Source: Mesorhizobium intechi (GTDB lineage: Bacteria; Pseudomonadota; Alphaproteobacteria; Rhizobiales; Rhizobiaceae). Taken from it: a stretch of 64,000 nt of DNA. Below the pieces are notes generated by a model. That model made no database searches, was not told the origin of the DNA, and was given only the letters and a program-made list of their open reading frames with translations. Shown in pieces: positions 8,346-19,400 of this stretch (the stretch's first letter is position 1; each line of letters opens with the position of its first letter). The translations under genes and the position numbers were made by a program. Location of the stretch: assembly GCF_002879535.1 (NCBI RefSeq), contig NZ_PNOT02000107.1, forward strand, positions 58,138-122,137. The letters run 5' to 3'.

Positions 8346-9514
8346 GCGACCGTTTTGCCCTGACTGGCGCCCGCATTTTCGATGGTGACGACTGGCATGA
8401 CGATGCGGCACTCGTCGTGCGCGACGGGCTGGTCGAGGCTATTTCGCCCTCTGGCGCTATCCCCTCCGATATCCGCACCGCCGACACCGGTGGCGGCATG
8501 CTGGTGCCGGGCTTCGTCGACATCCAGGTCAATGGCGGCGGCGGCGTCATGCTCAACGATCATCCAGATGTCGCCTCGATCGAAACCATATGCCGGGCGC
8601 ATGCGCCCTTCGGCACGACGGCGCTGCTGCCGACGCTGATCACCGACACGCCCGCGATCACCGCTGCCGCCATCGCCGCCGGCGAGGCCGCCGCGCAGCA
8701 AAAGGTGCCGGGCTTCCTCGGCCTGCATCTCGAAGGCCCGCATCTGTCGATCGCGCGCAAGGGCGCGCATGATCCGGCACTGATCCGGCCGATGACGGAT
8801 GCCGACCAGGCGACGCTGATCGCGGCGCGGCCGAAACTGCCGGTGCTGCTCACCACGATCGCGCCGGAATCCGTCGATCCGGCGCGCGTTGCGGCCTTGG
8901 CCAAGGCCGGCATCATCGTCAGCCTCGGTCATTCCGACACGGGCTACGCCACGGCAAAAGCCTTCGCCGAAGCCGGTGCCGGCGTGGTCACCCATCTGTT
9001 CAACGCGATGAGCCAGATCGGCAACCGCGAGCCTGGCCTCGTCGGTGCGGCCATCGGCATCGGCACATTGTCCGCCGGGCTGATCGCCGACGGCATCCAT
9101 GTCCATCCGGCAACCATCCGCATCGCGCTCGACGCCAAACAGGGACCGGGCAAGATCGTGCTGGTCACCGATGCGATGGCGACGATCGGCACCGCCATGA
9201 CCTCGTTCACGCTCAACGGCCGCACCATCCACCGCAAGGACGGGAGCCTCCGGCTTGCCGACGGCACGCTGGCCGGCGCCGATCTCGACATGATCTCGGC
9301 TGTCCGGTTCATGCACGATGTCGTCGGTGTCGATCTGTCCGAGGCCTTGCGCATGGCCTCGCTCTATCCGGCGCAGGCGATCGGCCAGTCGCACCGGCTT
9401 GGCCGCCTGGCCCACGGCACGGCGGCCGACATCGTTGCGCTGTCGGACGATCTTGGCATAGGAAGCGTCTGGATCGGCGGCGACAAGGTGTTCGAGGCCG
9501 GCGCTTCACGCTGA
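8342..9514 (+). CDS. nagA: N-acetylglucosamine-6-phosphate deacetylase
   Basis: A 390-residue amidohydrolase-superfamily enzyme that removes acetate from GlcNAc-6-phosphate. The metal and substrate motifs are present: [10 protein letters not shown] near residue 60, [17 protein letters not shown] (catalytic metal glutamate), SLGHSDTGY and VVTHLFNAM for the histidine ligands, and LVTDAM with the catalytic aspartate. Length and order match bacterial NagA. Its ATG overlaps the previous stop. Product glucosamine-6-phosphate feeds the SIS-domain deaminase upstream in the same operon. Confidence 0.95.
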   Translation: MSDRFALTGARIFDGDDWHDDAALVVRDGLVEAISPSGAIPSDIRTADTGGGMLVPGFVDIQVNGGGGVMLNDHPDVASIETICRAHAPFGTTALLPTLITDTPAITAAAIAAGEAAAQQKVPGFLGLHLEGPHLSIARKGAHDPALIRPMTDADQATLIAARPKLPVLLTTIAPESVDPARVAALAKAGIIVSLGHSDTGYATAKAFAEAGAGVVTHLFNAMSQIGNREPGLVGAAIGIGTLSAGLIADGIHVHPATIRIALDAKQGPGKIVLVTDAMATIGTAMTSFTLNGRTIHRKDGSLRLADGTLAGADLDMISAVRFMHDVVGVDLSEALRMASLYPAQAIGQSHRLGRLAHGTAADIVALSDDLGIGSVWIGGDKVFEAGASR

Positions 9515-9524
9515 AGGCGGGGCC

Positions 9525-10637
9525 ATGCAGACAATCGATTGTGTCGTCGCCGGAGCGGGCGTCGTCGGGCTTGCCGTCGCCAGGGCGCTTGCCGCGTCGG
9601 GCCGCGAGGTGGTGGTGATCGAGCAGGCGGATGCGATCGGCACCGTCACCAGTTCACGCAATTCCGAAGTCATCCATGCCGGGCTCCATTATGCGCCCGG
9701 AAGCCTGAAGGCCCGGCTCTGCGTCGAAGGGCGCCGGCGTCTCTACGCCTACTGCGCCGAGCACGACATCGCCCACAAGCGTACCGGCAAGCTGATCGTC
9801 GCCAGCGAGCCAAGCCAGACCGATGGATTGCGCAGGATCGAGGCCAATGCGCGACGCTGCGGGGTCGACGACCTCCAACTCCTGATGCCTGACGAAGCCG
9901 TCAGCCTGGAGCCGGCACTGACCTGCGCCGGCGCGCTCCTGTCGCCGTCGACGGGCATTGTCGACAGCCATGCGCTGATGCTGTCGTTGCGCGGCGAGGC
10001 GGAAGCCGCCGGTGCGTCCTTTGCGTTCCTGACCACCGTTGCCGGGGCGACGATCGAGGCCGACGGGATCCGGATCGAAACGCGCGATGCCGCTGGCGGG
10101 ACCTTCGCCCTCCAGGCCGGCGCCTTCGTCAATTCCGCGGGCCTCGAGGCGCAGGCCGTGGCCGCCCGGATCGAGGGTTTCCCAAGGGATTTCATCCCCC
10201 GGCAGAGGCTGGCGCGCGGGAATTACTTCGCGCTTCCCGGTCGCTCGCCGTTTTCGCGGCTGATCTATCCGGTTCCGGTCGAAGGTGGCCTCGGCGTCCA
10301 TCTGACGCTCGACCTTGGCGGCGGTGCGCGCTTCGGGCCCGATGTCGAATGGATCGACCGTGTCGATTACACGGTCGATCCCGGCCGAAGCGCCGTCTTC
10401 GACGAAGCGATCCGGCGCTATTGGCCCGACCTTGCCGACGGCGCCCTGCAGCCGGCCTATGCCGGCGTCAGGCCGAAATTGTCTGGTCCCGGCCAGCCTG
10501 CCGCCGATTTCATGATCCAGGGTCCGGGCGATCATGGCGCCGGGCGGATCGTCAATCTGTTCGGCATTGAAAGCCCCGGCCTGACGGCAAGCCTGGCCAT
10601 CGCCGATCATGTCGTCGAACTGCTGTACCCGCGATAG
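9525..10637 (+). CDS. FAD-dependent oxidoreductase of the DAO/LhgO family
   Basis: A 370-residue flavoprotein with an N-terminal FAD site ([18 protein letters not shown], then [20 protein letters not shown]) and a C-terminal DAO closing motif ([19 protein letters not shown]). The [14 protein letters not shown] stretch is typical of L-2-hydroxyglutarate dehydrogenase/oxidase-like proteins. It lies 10 bp after nagA and probably belongs to the same transcript, although it has no established step in GlcNAc breakdown. It might oxidise a 2-hydroxy acid; since the divergent murQ releases D-lactate, a hydroxy acid is worth considering, but this is speculation. Confidence 0.85.
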   Translation: MQTIDCVVAGAGVVGLAVARALAASGREVVVIEQADAIGTVTSSRNSEVIHAGLHYAPGSLKARLCVEGRRRLYAYCAEHDIAHKRTGKLIVASEPSQTDGLRRIEANARRCGVDDLQLLMPDEAVSLEPALTCAGALLSPSTGIVDSHALMLSLRGEAEAAGASFAFLTTVAGATIEADGIRIETRDAAGGTFALQAGAFVNSAGLEAQAVAARIEGFPRDFIPRQRLARGNYFALPGRSPFSRLIYPVPVEGGLGVHLTLDLGGGARFGPDVEWIDRVDYTVDPGRSAVFDEAIRRYWPDLADGALQPAYAGVRPKLSGPGQPAADFMIQGPGDHGAGRIVNLFGIESPGLTASLAIADHVVELLYPR

Positions 10638-10712
10638 CGGGCGCGGCCAGGAATTTGTCGTCGCAAGCGGCGGTTATGAAACCTTTTGATTTCGAGCTCG
10701 TTGTCGGGGCGT

Positions 10713-12770
10713 ATGTCCGAGGCGAAACTCAGACCCAGACCGGCCGACGGCATCGAACCGCGCGGCGCCCCCAAGCCGCGACGGCGGCTTGACGATCGCT
10801 CACGCGCCGAGCAGCCGCGCGAAAAGAAGCCAGGCAACGAGAAGATATCGACCGTCGAGGCGGCCGCGTCCGGGACTGCCGGCGAAGCTCCGCCGCCGGA
10901 AGCCGCCGAACCCGATGCCCAACTGACGCCCGAGCAGGCAGAGCAGGCGCGCAAGAAGTACCTGCTGAAGCGATTCTGGATCAGCGGACGCGGCTATTGG
11001 GGGCGGCACGGCGACAAGCTCGGCTGGCCGTTGACGGTCGCACTGCTGATCCTCATCGTCGTCAATCTCGGCTTCCAGTACGGGATCAATGTCTGGAACC
11101 GCTCGATCTTCGACGCCATCGAGAAGCGCGACGCCCACACCGTCTATTTCCTGAGCGCCGTGTTCGTGCCTGTCGTGCTTGGCAGCCTCAGCCTCGTCGT
11201 CGCGCAGGTCTATCTGCGCATGACCATGCAGCGCCGCTGGCGCTCCTGGCTGACCGACGCGGTGATAGCGCGCTGGCTCGCCAACGGCCGCTACTACCAG
11301 CTGAATCTCGTGCAGGGCGACCACCAGAACCCCGAGGCCCGCCTCTCGGAAGATCTGCGTGTCGCCACCGAGGCCCCGATCGATTTCGTTGCCGGCGTGA
11401 TGGTCGCCATCCTTTCGGCGTCGACCTTCATCGTGGTGCTGTGGACGATTGGCGGGGCGTTGAGCTTCACCCTGGGGGGCTCGACCTTCACCGTGCCCGG
11501 CTTCCTCGTCGTCACGGCGGTGATCTATGCCGCGATCACCTCAACCTCGATGTTCGTCATTGGCCGCGATTTCGTGCGGCTGTCCGAAGAGAAGAACCAG
11601 ACGGAAGCCGAATTCCGCTACGTGCTGACGCGCGTGCGCGAAAACGGCGAGAGCATCGCTCTGCTTGGCGGCGAGGAGGAGGAACGCAGCGGCATCGACA
11701 GGACCTTCGCCAGCGTGCTGAAGCGCTGGGCGCAACTGACCGGCCAGCATATGCGCACGGCCCTTGTCTCGCAGGGCTCGAGCCTATTCGCCCCCGTCGT
11801 GCCGGTCTTGCTGTGTGCTCCAAAGTTCCTCGAAGGCTCGATGTCGCTCGGCCAGGTCATGCAGGCGGCCTCCGCCTTCGCCATCGTGCAGGGCGCTTTC
11901 GGCTGGCTGGTCGACAATTATCCGCGCCTCGCCGACTGGAACGCCTCCGCGCGCCGCATCGCTTCGCTGATGATGTCGCTCGACGGGCTGGAGCGCGCCG
12001 AGCAGAGCGACGAGCTCGGGCGCATTCAGCACGGCGAGACCAAGGGCGATACGATGCTTTCCCTCAACGAGCTCTGCGTGACGCTCGACGACGGCACGTC
12101 TGTGGTCAAGGAGACGGAGGTCGCCGTCGAACGGGGCGAACGGGTGCTGGTTTCAGGCGAATCCGGCTCGGGCAAGTCAACGCTGGTGCGGGCGATCGCC
12201 GGCCTGTGGCCGTGGGGAAGCGGCAGCGTCAATTTCCATCCCGACAAGCGGTTGTTCATGCTGCCGCAGCGGCCCTACATCCCTTCGGGCACGCTGCGCC
12301 GGGTGGTCGCCTACCCAGCGGCCCCCAACAAGTGGAAGCTCGAGCAGATCAAGGCCGCCCTCGACAAGGTCGGCCTCGGCCACCTCGCCGGCCGGATCAA
12401 GGAGGAAGCGCCCTGGGACCAGACGCTGTCGGGCGGCGAAAAACAGCGTGTCGCCTTCGCGCGCCTTCTGCTGCATCGCCCCGACATCGTCGTGCTGGAC
12501 GAGGCAACGTCGGCGCTGGACGAAAAGAGCCAGGACCAGATGATGCAAACGGTGATCCGCGAGCTGCCTGAGGTGACCATCGTCAGCGTGGCGCATCGCG
12601 CCGAGCTGGAAGCATTCCACACCCGCAAGATCACCCTGGAGCGACGCAAGGGCGGCGCGAAACTGGTCGGGGATATCGACCTCGTGGCGCGCAACCGCAA
12701 ACTCGGCCTGTTTCAGCGCGCCTTGTGGGGCTCCGGCACGAGGACCGAGAAGCCGCGTAAGACGACGTAG
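10713..12770 (+). CDS. ABC transporter with fused membrane and ATPase domains (SbmA/BacA-like, BclA-type)
   Basis: A 685-residue half-transporter. A charged, Pro-rich cytoplasmic N-terminus (about 80 residues) is followed by an SbmA/BacA-like membrane domain with WRSWLTDAVIARWL and NPEARLSEDLRVATE, then an ATPase domain with Walker A GESGSGKSTL near residue 482, signature LSGGE near 572 and Walker B IVVLDEATSALDE near 593. Such proteins (YddA/ABCD class) move peptides or lipids across the inner membrane; the rhizobial member BclA imports plant NCR peptides. ATG at 10713 is preferred over an upstream TTG. Which substrate this copy handles is not visible. Confidence 0.88.
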   Translation: MSEAKLRPRPADGIEPRGAPKPRRRLDDRSRAEQPREKKPGNEKISTVEAAASGTAGEAPPPEAAEPDAQLTPEQAEQARKKYLLKRFWISGRGYWGRHGDKLGWPLTVALLILIVVNLGFQYGINVWNRSIFDAIEKRDAHTVYFLSAVFVPVVLGSLSLVVAQVYLRMTMQRRWRSWLTDAVIARWLANGRYYQLNLVQGDHQNPEARLSEDLRVATEAPIDFVAGVMVAILSASTFIVVLWTIGGALSFTLGGSTFTVPGFLVVTAVIYAAITSTSMFVIGRDFVRLSEEKNQTEAEFRYVLTRVRENGESIALLGGEEEERSGIDRTFASVLKRWAQLTGQHMRTALVSQGSSLFAPVVPVLLCAPKFLEGSMSLGQVMQAASAFAIVQGAFGWLVDNYPRLADWNASARRIASLMMSLDGLERAEQSDELGRIQHGETKGDTMLSLNELCVTLDDGTSVVKETEVAVERGERVLVSGESGSGKSTLVRAIAGLWPWGSGSVNFHPDKRLFMLPQRPYIPSGTLRRVVAYPAAPNKWKLEQIKAALDKVGLGHLAGRIKEEAPWDQTLSGGEKQRVAFARLLLHRPDIVVLDEATSALDEKSQDQMMQTVIRELPEVTIVSVAHRAELEAFHTRKITLERRKGGAKLVGDIDLVARNRKLGLFQRALWGSGTRTEKPRKTT

Positions 12771-12777
12771 CGGAGAG

Positions 12778-14304
12778 TCACCCCACGACCTGGGACGTGT
12801 AGAGATCCTTGTAGGTCTCGCGCAGAAGGTTCTTCTGGACCTTGCCCATCGTGTTGCGCGGCAATTCGTCGACGAAGATCACCTGCTTCGGGTGCTTGTA
12901 CCTGGCCAGGCGCCCGGCGATGGCGCCGAGGATTTCGGCTCCGCCGATCGCCGCCCCCGGCACCCGCACGACGACCGCGGTGACGCCTTCGCCGAAATCC
13001 GGATGGGCGACGCCGATGACGGCGCTTTCGCTCACTCCATCAAGCGCGTCGATCTCGCTTTCCAGTTCCTTCGGATAGATGTTGTAGCCGCCCGATATGA
13101 TCAGGTCCTTGCCGCGGCCGACGATATGGACATAGCCATCGGTGTCGACCATGCCGAGATCGCCCGTTATGAAGAAACCGTCGGTGCGGAATTCCGCCTT
13201 GGTCTTTTCCGGCATGCGCCAGTAGCCGCCAAAAACGTTCGGACCCTTGACCTCGATCATGCCGACCTCGCCCTGGGCCAGCGGCTTGCCGCTGTCCGGG
13301 TCGGTGATGCGCAGCGACACCCCAGGCAAGGGGAAGCCGACCGTGCCGGCGCGCCGTTCGCCCTCATAGGGGTTCGAGGTGTTCATGTTGGTCTCGGTCA
13401 TGCCATAGCGTTCGAGGATGGCGTGGCCGGTGCGCTCGCGCCAGGCTTTGTGCGTGTCGGCCAGCAGCGGCGCCGAACCGGATACGAACAGACGGATGGT
13501 CTTCGTCGCCGGTCGGTCCAGTCCATCCTGCTGCAGCAGCCGCACATAGAAGGTCGGCACGCCCATCAGCGCCGTGGCGCGCGGCAGCAGCGCGACGATG
13601 CGGGCCGGATCGAACTTCCGTTCGAACAGCATCGAGGCGCCCGCCATCAGGACGACATTGGTGGCGACGAACAGCCCATGGGTGTGGAAGATCGGCAAAG
13701 CGTGGATCAGCACGTCGCCCGGGGTGAAGCGCCATTGCTCGACCAGCACCCGTGCATTCGAGGCCAGGTTTTCGTGACTGAGCATGGCGCCTTTCGAGCG
13801 GCCTGTCGTTCCCGACGTGTAGAGGATTGCCGCGAGATCGTCCGGCCCGCGCGCCACATCGTGAAAATCCGACGCCAGACGCGAGGCCTGGTCCGCCAGC
13901 GATCCCCGGCCATCGCGGTCGAGCGTGACGACGACGGCGCCGGAGGGCTCGACCATGCGGCCGATATCGGCCGCCTTTGCCGGATCGCAGACGATGACGC
14001 GCGGCGCTGCATCCGAGAAGAAATAGCCGAGCTCGGTCAGCGTGTAGGCGGTGTTGAGTGGCAGGAAGACGGCACCGGCGCGCACGCAGGCGAGATAGAG
14101 CAGCAGCGCCTCCGGGCTCTTCTCGACCTGCACGGCGACCCGGTCTCCGGGCTCGACATCCAACTGCAGGAGCGCATGCGCGAGCTGCGCCGACCGCGCC
14201 AGCATGTCGCCGTAGACGAGCGCGCGCCCGTCATCGGTTTCCATCAACAGATGCCCTGCCGCCGGCATCCGAGACCGGAACGCGTCGAACAGATGATTGC
14301 TCAT
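12778..14304 (-). CDS. matB: Malonyl-CoA synthetase
   Basis: A 508-residue ANL-superfamily ligase that activates malonate with ATP and CoA. The start MSNHLFDAFRSRMP and the segment GDRVAVQVEKSPEALLLYLA match the rhizobial MatB family. The ATP-binding loop ILYTSGTTGRSKGAM, the core motif ITGDLGMVDTDGYVHIVGR, and the C-terminal catalytic lysine in PRNTMGKVQKN are intact. ATG at 14304 was chosen over an upstream start because it matches known N-termini. It lies alone with a GntR/FCD regulator upstream on the same strand; no malonyl-CoA decarboxylase or malonate carrier is present in the window. Confidence 0.9.
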   Translation of the reverse strand: MSNHLFDAFRSRMPAAGHLLMETDDGRALVYGDMLARSAQLAHALLQLDVEPGDRVAVQVEKSPEALLLYLACVRAGAVFLPLNTAYTLTELGYFFSDAAPRVIVCDPAKAADIGRMVEPSGAVVVTLDRDGRGSLADQASRLASDFHDVARGPDDLAAILYTSGTTGRSKGAMLSHENLASNARVLVEQWRFTPGDVLIHALPIFHTHGLFVATNVVLMAGASMLFERKFDPARIVALLPRATALMGVPTFYVRLLQQDGLDRPATKTIRLFVSGSAPLLADTHKAWRERTGHAILERYGMTETNMNTSNPYEGERRAGTVGFPLPGVSLRITDPDSGKPLAQGEVGMIEVKGPNVFGGYWRMPEKTKAEFRTDGFFITGDLGMVDTDGYVHIVGRGKDLIISGGYNIYPKELESEIDALDGVSESAVIGVAHPDFGEGVTAVVVRVPGAAIGGAEILGAIAGRLARYKHPKQVIFVDELPRNTMGKVQKNLLRETYKDLYTSQVVG

Positions 14305-14480
14305 GAAGTCTTCCCGCAGTGACGGCAATGGCGACGCCGCCAGCGCCTTTAGGGCGATGAGTCGGCGGCGAAGAGTTCGCGTTTCCCGGCCATGCCGTCA
14401 AGGCCGCAAACGGCGGCCGGCAGGTCATGCCCGCCGAAAGGTCGCGAAGGATCGCGACAAGGCGCCAGGGGAAAAGATCG

Positions 14481-15224
14481 TTACCGGCGGGCGCGTGCGG
14501 CCGACGCGGCGACCTTTGAGACTTCGCCTTGCTTGAAACGCTCCATGCATATGGAAGCGGTCAGCTGATAGTGCTCGATCAAGGCCTGGACCGCGCCGTC
14601 GGCGTTGCCGTCCAGCGCGCATTCGGCAATCAGCCGGTGTTCGGCGAAATCGTCCCGCGGGATGCTTTCGCCGTCATTGGCCATTTGCCGGTAGCGATAG
14701 GCGTGATCGGAAAGCTGATCGCAGAAACCCACCAGCCAGTGCGACCGGCAGGCAGAAATCAGCACCCGATGGAAGGTGCGGTGCAGTTTCTCCCAGTCGG
14801 GATCGAGCGGCGTGGCATTTTGCGGCGAACGACGTGAGGCGCGGCCCAGGCGATGCAGCGCCAGCACCAGCTGTTCTTCCCATTCGGCGGTGCGGTGGGC
14901 GATGGACTCGCGAAGCGCCCGCTCCTCGAGCCAGCAGCGGGTGCGCGTCAGCTCGTCGAGCTCCGCCGCACTGACCGGCATGATGAAAAAACCACGCTGG
15001 TCGTGGCGACCAAGAAGTCCTTCGGATGCAAGACGATTGAGAGCTTCGCGAACCGGTGAAGCGCCGGCGCCATATTTGGAAACAACCCACTCGACCCGCA
15101 ACTTGCTTTCGGTTCCAAGAGCGCCGCTGAGCAGATCCTCCCGCAATTGTTGGTAGACCGTACTGGCAAGGGTGCTCTTGGATCCTGTGCCGTCGTCGTT
15201 CAGGTTGGCAGCTCCGTATGTCAA
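14481..15224 (-). CDS. GntR-family (FCD) transcriptional regulator
   Basis: A 247-residue regulator with an N-terminal winged helix (LASTVYQQLREDLLSGAL, then SPVREALNRLASEGLL) and an all-helical FCD ligand-binding domain rich in conserved acidic and histidine residues (LHRTFHRVLISACRS, FAEHRLIAECALDGN) that usually bind a metal and a small acid. Immediately upstream of matB on the same strand, it may control malonate activation, as MatR does in R. trifolii. The link is by position only; 176 bp separate the genes. Confidence 0.88.
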   Translation of the reverse strand: MTYGAANLNDDGTGSKSTLASTVYQQLREDLLSGALGTESKLRVEWVVSKYGAGASPVREALNRLASEGLLGRHDQRGFFIMPVSAAELDELTRTRCWLEERALRESIAHRTAEWEEQLVLALHRLGRASRRSPQNATPLDPDWEKLHRTFHRVLISACRSHWLVGFCDQLSDHAYRYRQMANDGESIPRDDFAEHRLIAECALDGNADGAVQALIEHYQLTASICMERFKQGEVSKVAASAARARR

Positions 15225-15543
15225 GGTCGACTCCTTGTCCCAATTTTCCGGGCAATGCGAGTCCGAGAAGAACCTTCCGTACGTGTACCATACCGTGTCT
15301 GCGTCACGGGGCTCAAGCAGAAGATGGCGCTATTGTACTTAAGCACAAAGGAATATACCTCGATCCGCATCTGATCGCGGAAGGTTGCGCATCTCTACAA
15401 CCAGCAGAAACTTAACATGTTTTCTTTGCACGCAGATCTATATGTTTCTGTGTGCCTGTGCGAGCATCTTTTCTGTCGCGCGCAAAGACCACGGGCGGTC
15501 CGCCCGAATCAGGCCTTTCAGCGAATCTGATTCGTGGGCGCGG
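15225..15543. other. Gene-free interval between rpe and the GntR gene
   Basis: 319 bp with no credible gene. It is poorer in GC than its flanks (for example around 15325-15365) and holds the regulator's promoter side. A GTGTACCATACCGTG stretch at about 15284 resembles half-sites used by FCD regulators. A CGGGCGG-T-CCGCCCG inverted repeat lies near 15492, and a GAATCTGATTC repeat near 15524, just before the rpe stop. No function is proven. Confidence 0.4.
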
Positions 15544-16221
15544 CTACCCGGCGGCCCTGTCGGCGGCTGTCCTGATCGCCTCGATGTTGGCGCGGTAGGC
15601 TTCGACGCTGCCGCCCTTGAAGATGGCCGCACCCGCCACCAGCACATCGGCGCCGGCCGCCGTGACCAGGGGGGCTGTCTCGGGCGAGACGCCGCCGTCG
15701 ATCTCGATGCGGATCGGCCGGTCGCCGATCAGCGCCTTGACCCTTCTCACCTTGTCGACGATCCCCGGGATGAAGGCCTGGCCGCCGAAGCCGGGATTGA
15801 CGGTCATGATCAGGATCAGGTCGAGCCGGTCGAGTACATATTCGATCATCGTTTCCGGCGTCGCCGGATTGAGCGACACACCGGCCTTCTTGCCGAGGTT
15901 CCTGATGGCCTGCAGCGAGCGGTCGAGATGCGGTCCGGCCTCCGCATGCACGGTCATGCCGTCACAGCCGGCCTCGGCGAAGGCGGCGAGGTAGGGATCG
16001 GCCGGAGCAATCATCAGATGGCAGTCGAAGAAGGCCTTGGTGCGGTTGCGGATCGCCTTGATGACGGGTGGGCCGAAGGTGATGTTGGGGACGAAATGGC
16101 CATCCATGACATCGAGATGAATCCAGTCGGCGCCTGCCGCCGCGACGGCTTCGACCTCGTCTCCGAGCCTCGAAAAGTCCGAAGCCAGCACCGACGGTGC
16201 GATCAAGGTCTTTCTGCTCAT
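15544..16221 (-). CDS. rpe: Ribulose-phosphate 3-epimerase
   Basis: A 225-residue TIM-barrel enzyme that interconverts ribulose-5-phosphate and xylulose-5-phosphate. Conserved motifs run in order: [37 protein letters not shown], the metal-binding histidine in [15 protein letters not shown] [27 protein letters not shown], and [13 protein letters not shown]. Length matches the family. The gene stands alone here, downstream of the terminator of the large secreted-protein operon. Confidence 0.95.
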   Translation of the reverse strand: MSRKTLIAPSVLASDFSRLGDEVEAVAAAGADWIHLDVMDGHFVPNITFGPPVIKAIRNRTKAFFDCHLMIAPADPYLAAFAEAGCDGMTVHAEAGPHLDRSLQAIRNLGKKAGVSLNPATPETMIEYVLDRLDLILIMTVNPGFGGQAFIPGIVDKVRRVKALIGDRPIRIEIDGGVSPETAPLVTAAGADVLVAGAAIFKGGSVEAYRANIEAIRTAADRAAG

Positions 16222-16350
16222 CCTGCGGCCTTTCCAAGCGTCCTTTTAATCGGGCTCTGAACCGACTGCCTAATGCGCTCCAGGTGACTTGTCGAGGGCG
16301 CAGGTACCGGCGCCGCCCGCACCGCATGGCGCGACAGGATTGCCGAGGAT

Positions 16351-16383
16351 AAAAAATAACCCGCCGGATCGCTCCGGCGGGTT
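16351..16383 (-). terminator. Rho-independent terminator of the secreted-protein operon
   Basis: Perfect 11-bp arms (AACCCGCCGGA / TCCGGCGGGTT) with a 4-base loop, followed on the minus strand by A and six Ts. It lies 25 bp after the stop of the 1283-residue protein gene. Confidence 0.88.
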
Positions 16384-16407
16384 TCCGGTCTGGCGTCCAG
16401 CAGCTGG

Positions 16408-19400
16408 TTATTGCTGCTGGAGCTTCAGGATTCTATTCGGGGCCGGATCCTGCTGCTGGTCGACCTGCGGCTGACGCCGTGGCAGCACCTGCTGCAGCAG
16501 CAATCCCGGGTTGATCTCCAGCGATGGCTGTCCCCGAATCGGCCGGCAGTTGGGATACCGGCCAATCGTGCCTTCCGGGCAGCGCCGCTTGAGGATCGGC
16601 TGGCACTGGCCATTGATCATCTGGGTGCCCGGCGCGCACTCCGTCTGTTGCCTGGGCCTGCGGCATGCGCCGTCGATCACCTCGGTCCCGCGCGGGCAGA
16701 CACACTCGCCGCGCTTGTTGTGGACCTGGCCGCGTATGTCGCATTGCTCCAGTTGCGGCTGCTTGCGCCGGCATGCGCCGTCGATCACCTCGGTCCCACG
16801 CGGGCAGACGCAATCGCCATTGGCATCGTGCACCTGGCCGCGGATAGCGCACTGCTCAGGCTTCGGCCGGACCGGGCGACAGGCCCCGTTGCGCACCTCG
16901 GTGCCCTGCGGACAGACGCAATCGCCATCGCCATTGCGGATCTGGCCGGGGATGCGGCACTGCTGAGGCTTCGGCCGGACCGGACGACAGGCCCCGTTGC
17001 GCACCTCGGTGCCCTGCGGACAGACGCAGTCGCCATCGCCATTGCGGATCTGGCCGGGGATGCCGCACTCCTGAGGCTTCGGCCGGATCGGACGGCAGGC
17101 GCCGTTGCGCACCTCGGTTCCTTGCGGGCAGACACAATCGCCATCGGCATTGTGGATCTGGCCGCGGATGGTGCACTGCTCGGGTCTGTCGCTGCTGACG
17201 CACTTGCCGTTCTCCAGCGCCGTGCCGCGCGGGCAGATACAGCGCCCGTCCTCGGTGCGGACCTGGCCTTCGAGCAGCACGCAGCGCTTCGGCGGCGGCG
17301 GTGGCGTCGGCAGGATGTTGGTGCCGCCGCCGGTGCACTGGCCGTTGCGGAAGGTGGTGCCTTCAGGGCAGACGCAGCGGCCGGCATCGTTCATGACGAA
17401 GCCCGGCGAGCATTCCTTCTTCACCTCATGGGTGATGATGAAGGGATGGCACGCATAGGCCTTGCCGCGATCGCCTTGCACATTGGCCGCATCGCTGGAC
17501 AGCACGTCGCCGCCCTGCACCCGCGTGTCGGGAGACAGGACACCAACGCAGTTCTGGCCATTGACGTTGCCCTGCAGGTTGGCCAGACGCCCGTCGTCGG
17601 GAATGACCACGATGACATGATGCGACTGGCTTTCGCCGGCGCCGAGCGTCAGGTTGGCAATGCAGGACAGAGGCAGGGTTGCCGGTTCGGGCGAGCAGCC
17701 GAAGGGCGGGTCGATCGAGGTGATCGCAACGCCGTCGAGCCGGCCGAGACCTTCCACGCCGATCGCATCACCGATGCGGACCGGGCCGGAGAAGGGGCTC
17801 GTCCCGTCATTGGTGATGGTGATGTCGAACGAGCAGGGCTGGCCGAGCCGGCATTCGCGGTCGCCGGTCTTTTCGACACGGATGGTCGAAGCGCCGCCGC
17901 CCTTGGCGCAGGCCTGGCCGATCGGATAGACGATGTCGTCGCCAGGCGCCGGACCATAGGAGCCGCGCGCGCAGTTCTCGAACTCGCCATTGGCCGAGAC
18001 GGTGACGTCGAAGTGCCTGCTGGTTCCGGGCGTCATGACGGCGCCGGGAATCTGGCAGGACAGCGTGCCGGCCGGAACCGGTCCGCACGCCCATTCCGCG
18101 CCGTCAGGGGTGACGGTCTGGATCTGGACGGGCGCGCCGCCCGACACCAGCGTGGCGGCATCGTTGACTCGCACCGGACCGGTGGGCGCAGCCGTGCCGG
18201 CGTTGGAGACGGTGATGCGGCACGAGACGACCGCGGCACCGGCCAGCGAGCCGTTGCAGACCTTGGTGATGCGCAGGCCTGGCTTGCCGCCATTGGGACG
18301 ACGGATGCGTTCCTTGGCGCACGCCTTGTTGTTGGTGAGGTCGACCTCACCGGGAATGGCCTTCACCGCAGCGCAGTTCTCGACCGTATCCGACTGGTAG
18401 CCGGCCGGCATGACCGCCTTGACGAAGAGCGGCGTCGAGGCGCCCGCGGGCAGCGAGATGCCGGCATTGTCGCAGCGGAACTGGCCAGGGCCGTTCGGAC
18501 CGCACGTCCAGGGCGGGCTCGGCCCGAAGGTCGAGGAGCTCGGCGCGCCGCCGGGATAGTTGTCGATCACGGTCAGCGGCCCGTTATAGGTCGATGTGCC
18601 GTTGTTGATGATGTCGATCACGAAGGTGCAGACACCGTCCGGCGTGCAGATTTCGGTACGGGCCCGCTTCTTCAGGATCAGGTCGACCTTCTTCTCCACC
18701 GGCGGCTGGCAGTCGCGGTCACGATCGCCACGGCGGCAGATCGGGATCGAGGCGCAGCCACGGTCGTTCGACTGGCTGCCGAACAACGGCTTGCCGCTGG
18801 CGGCATAGTCGTAGGTCGCGCAGTTGCGCAGTGCACTGCCTTGCCAGCCCCCGGCCGGCCTGAAGCCGAGCTTGAGGTCGACAAAAGCCCCCGGATTGAG
18901 CGTGGTCACCGGGTAGGTGCATGTCATCGGGCTGGTGCCGGGCACGCAGACCCAGGGCGGATTGGGCCCCGAACTCAGCGTCGAGCCGGCCGGCAGCGTC
19001 ACCTCGTCGAGCACGATCTTGCCGTTGTAAGGCGCGGTGCCGACATTGCTGACCCTGATGGTGAAGTCGCAGCCGCCGGCCATGGTGCAGCGCGGGACGT
19101 CGGCGCGTTTCTCGACCTTGAGGTCCGGCTCCTTGTCCTTGGGCGGGCACCGCTGGTCACGCGGGATGACGATGTCGATGGTCTGCGTGCAGCACAGTCC
19201 CCAGCCTTCCTTCGGCCCGGCATAAGTCTCGATGCCGGTGACGATGAGGTGGATGACGTCGCCGGGCGACGCGCCGACGATCTTCCAGTTGAGCACGCCG
19301 CCGCCCACAGGCACCAGCTGGGTGTCGGGGATGATGGTGATGCCGGGCGTGGTGGTCGACACCTGCACCCACTTGCCGCCCATCTCCGGGCCGACCGGCA

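Noticed and set aside
15385..16260. A plus-strand frame opposite rpe
   Set aside because: rpe motifs are complete on the minus strand; this translation is rich in D, G and R without a family.
16658..17200. The 108-bp periodicity as a CRISPR-like array
   Set aside because: There are no unique spacers between short repeats; the whole unit is repeated and is in frame within a protein gene.
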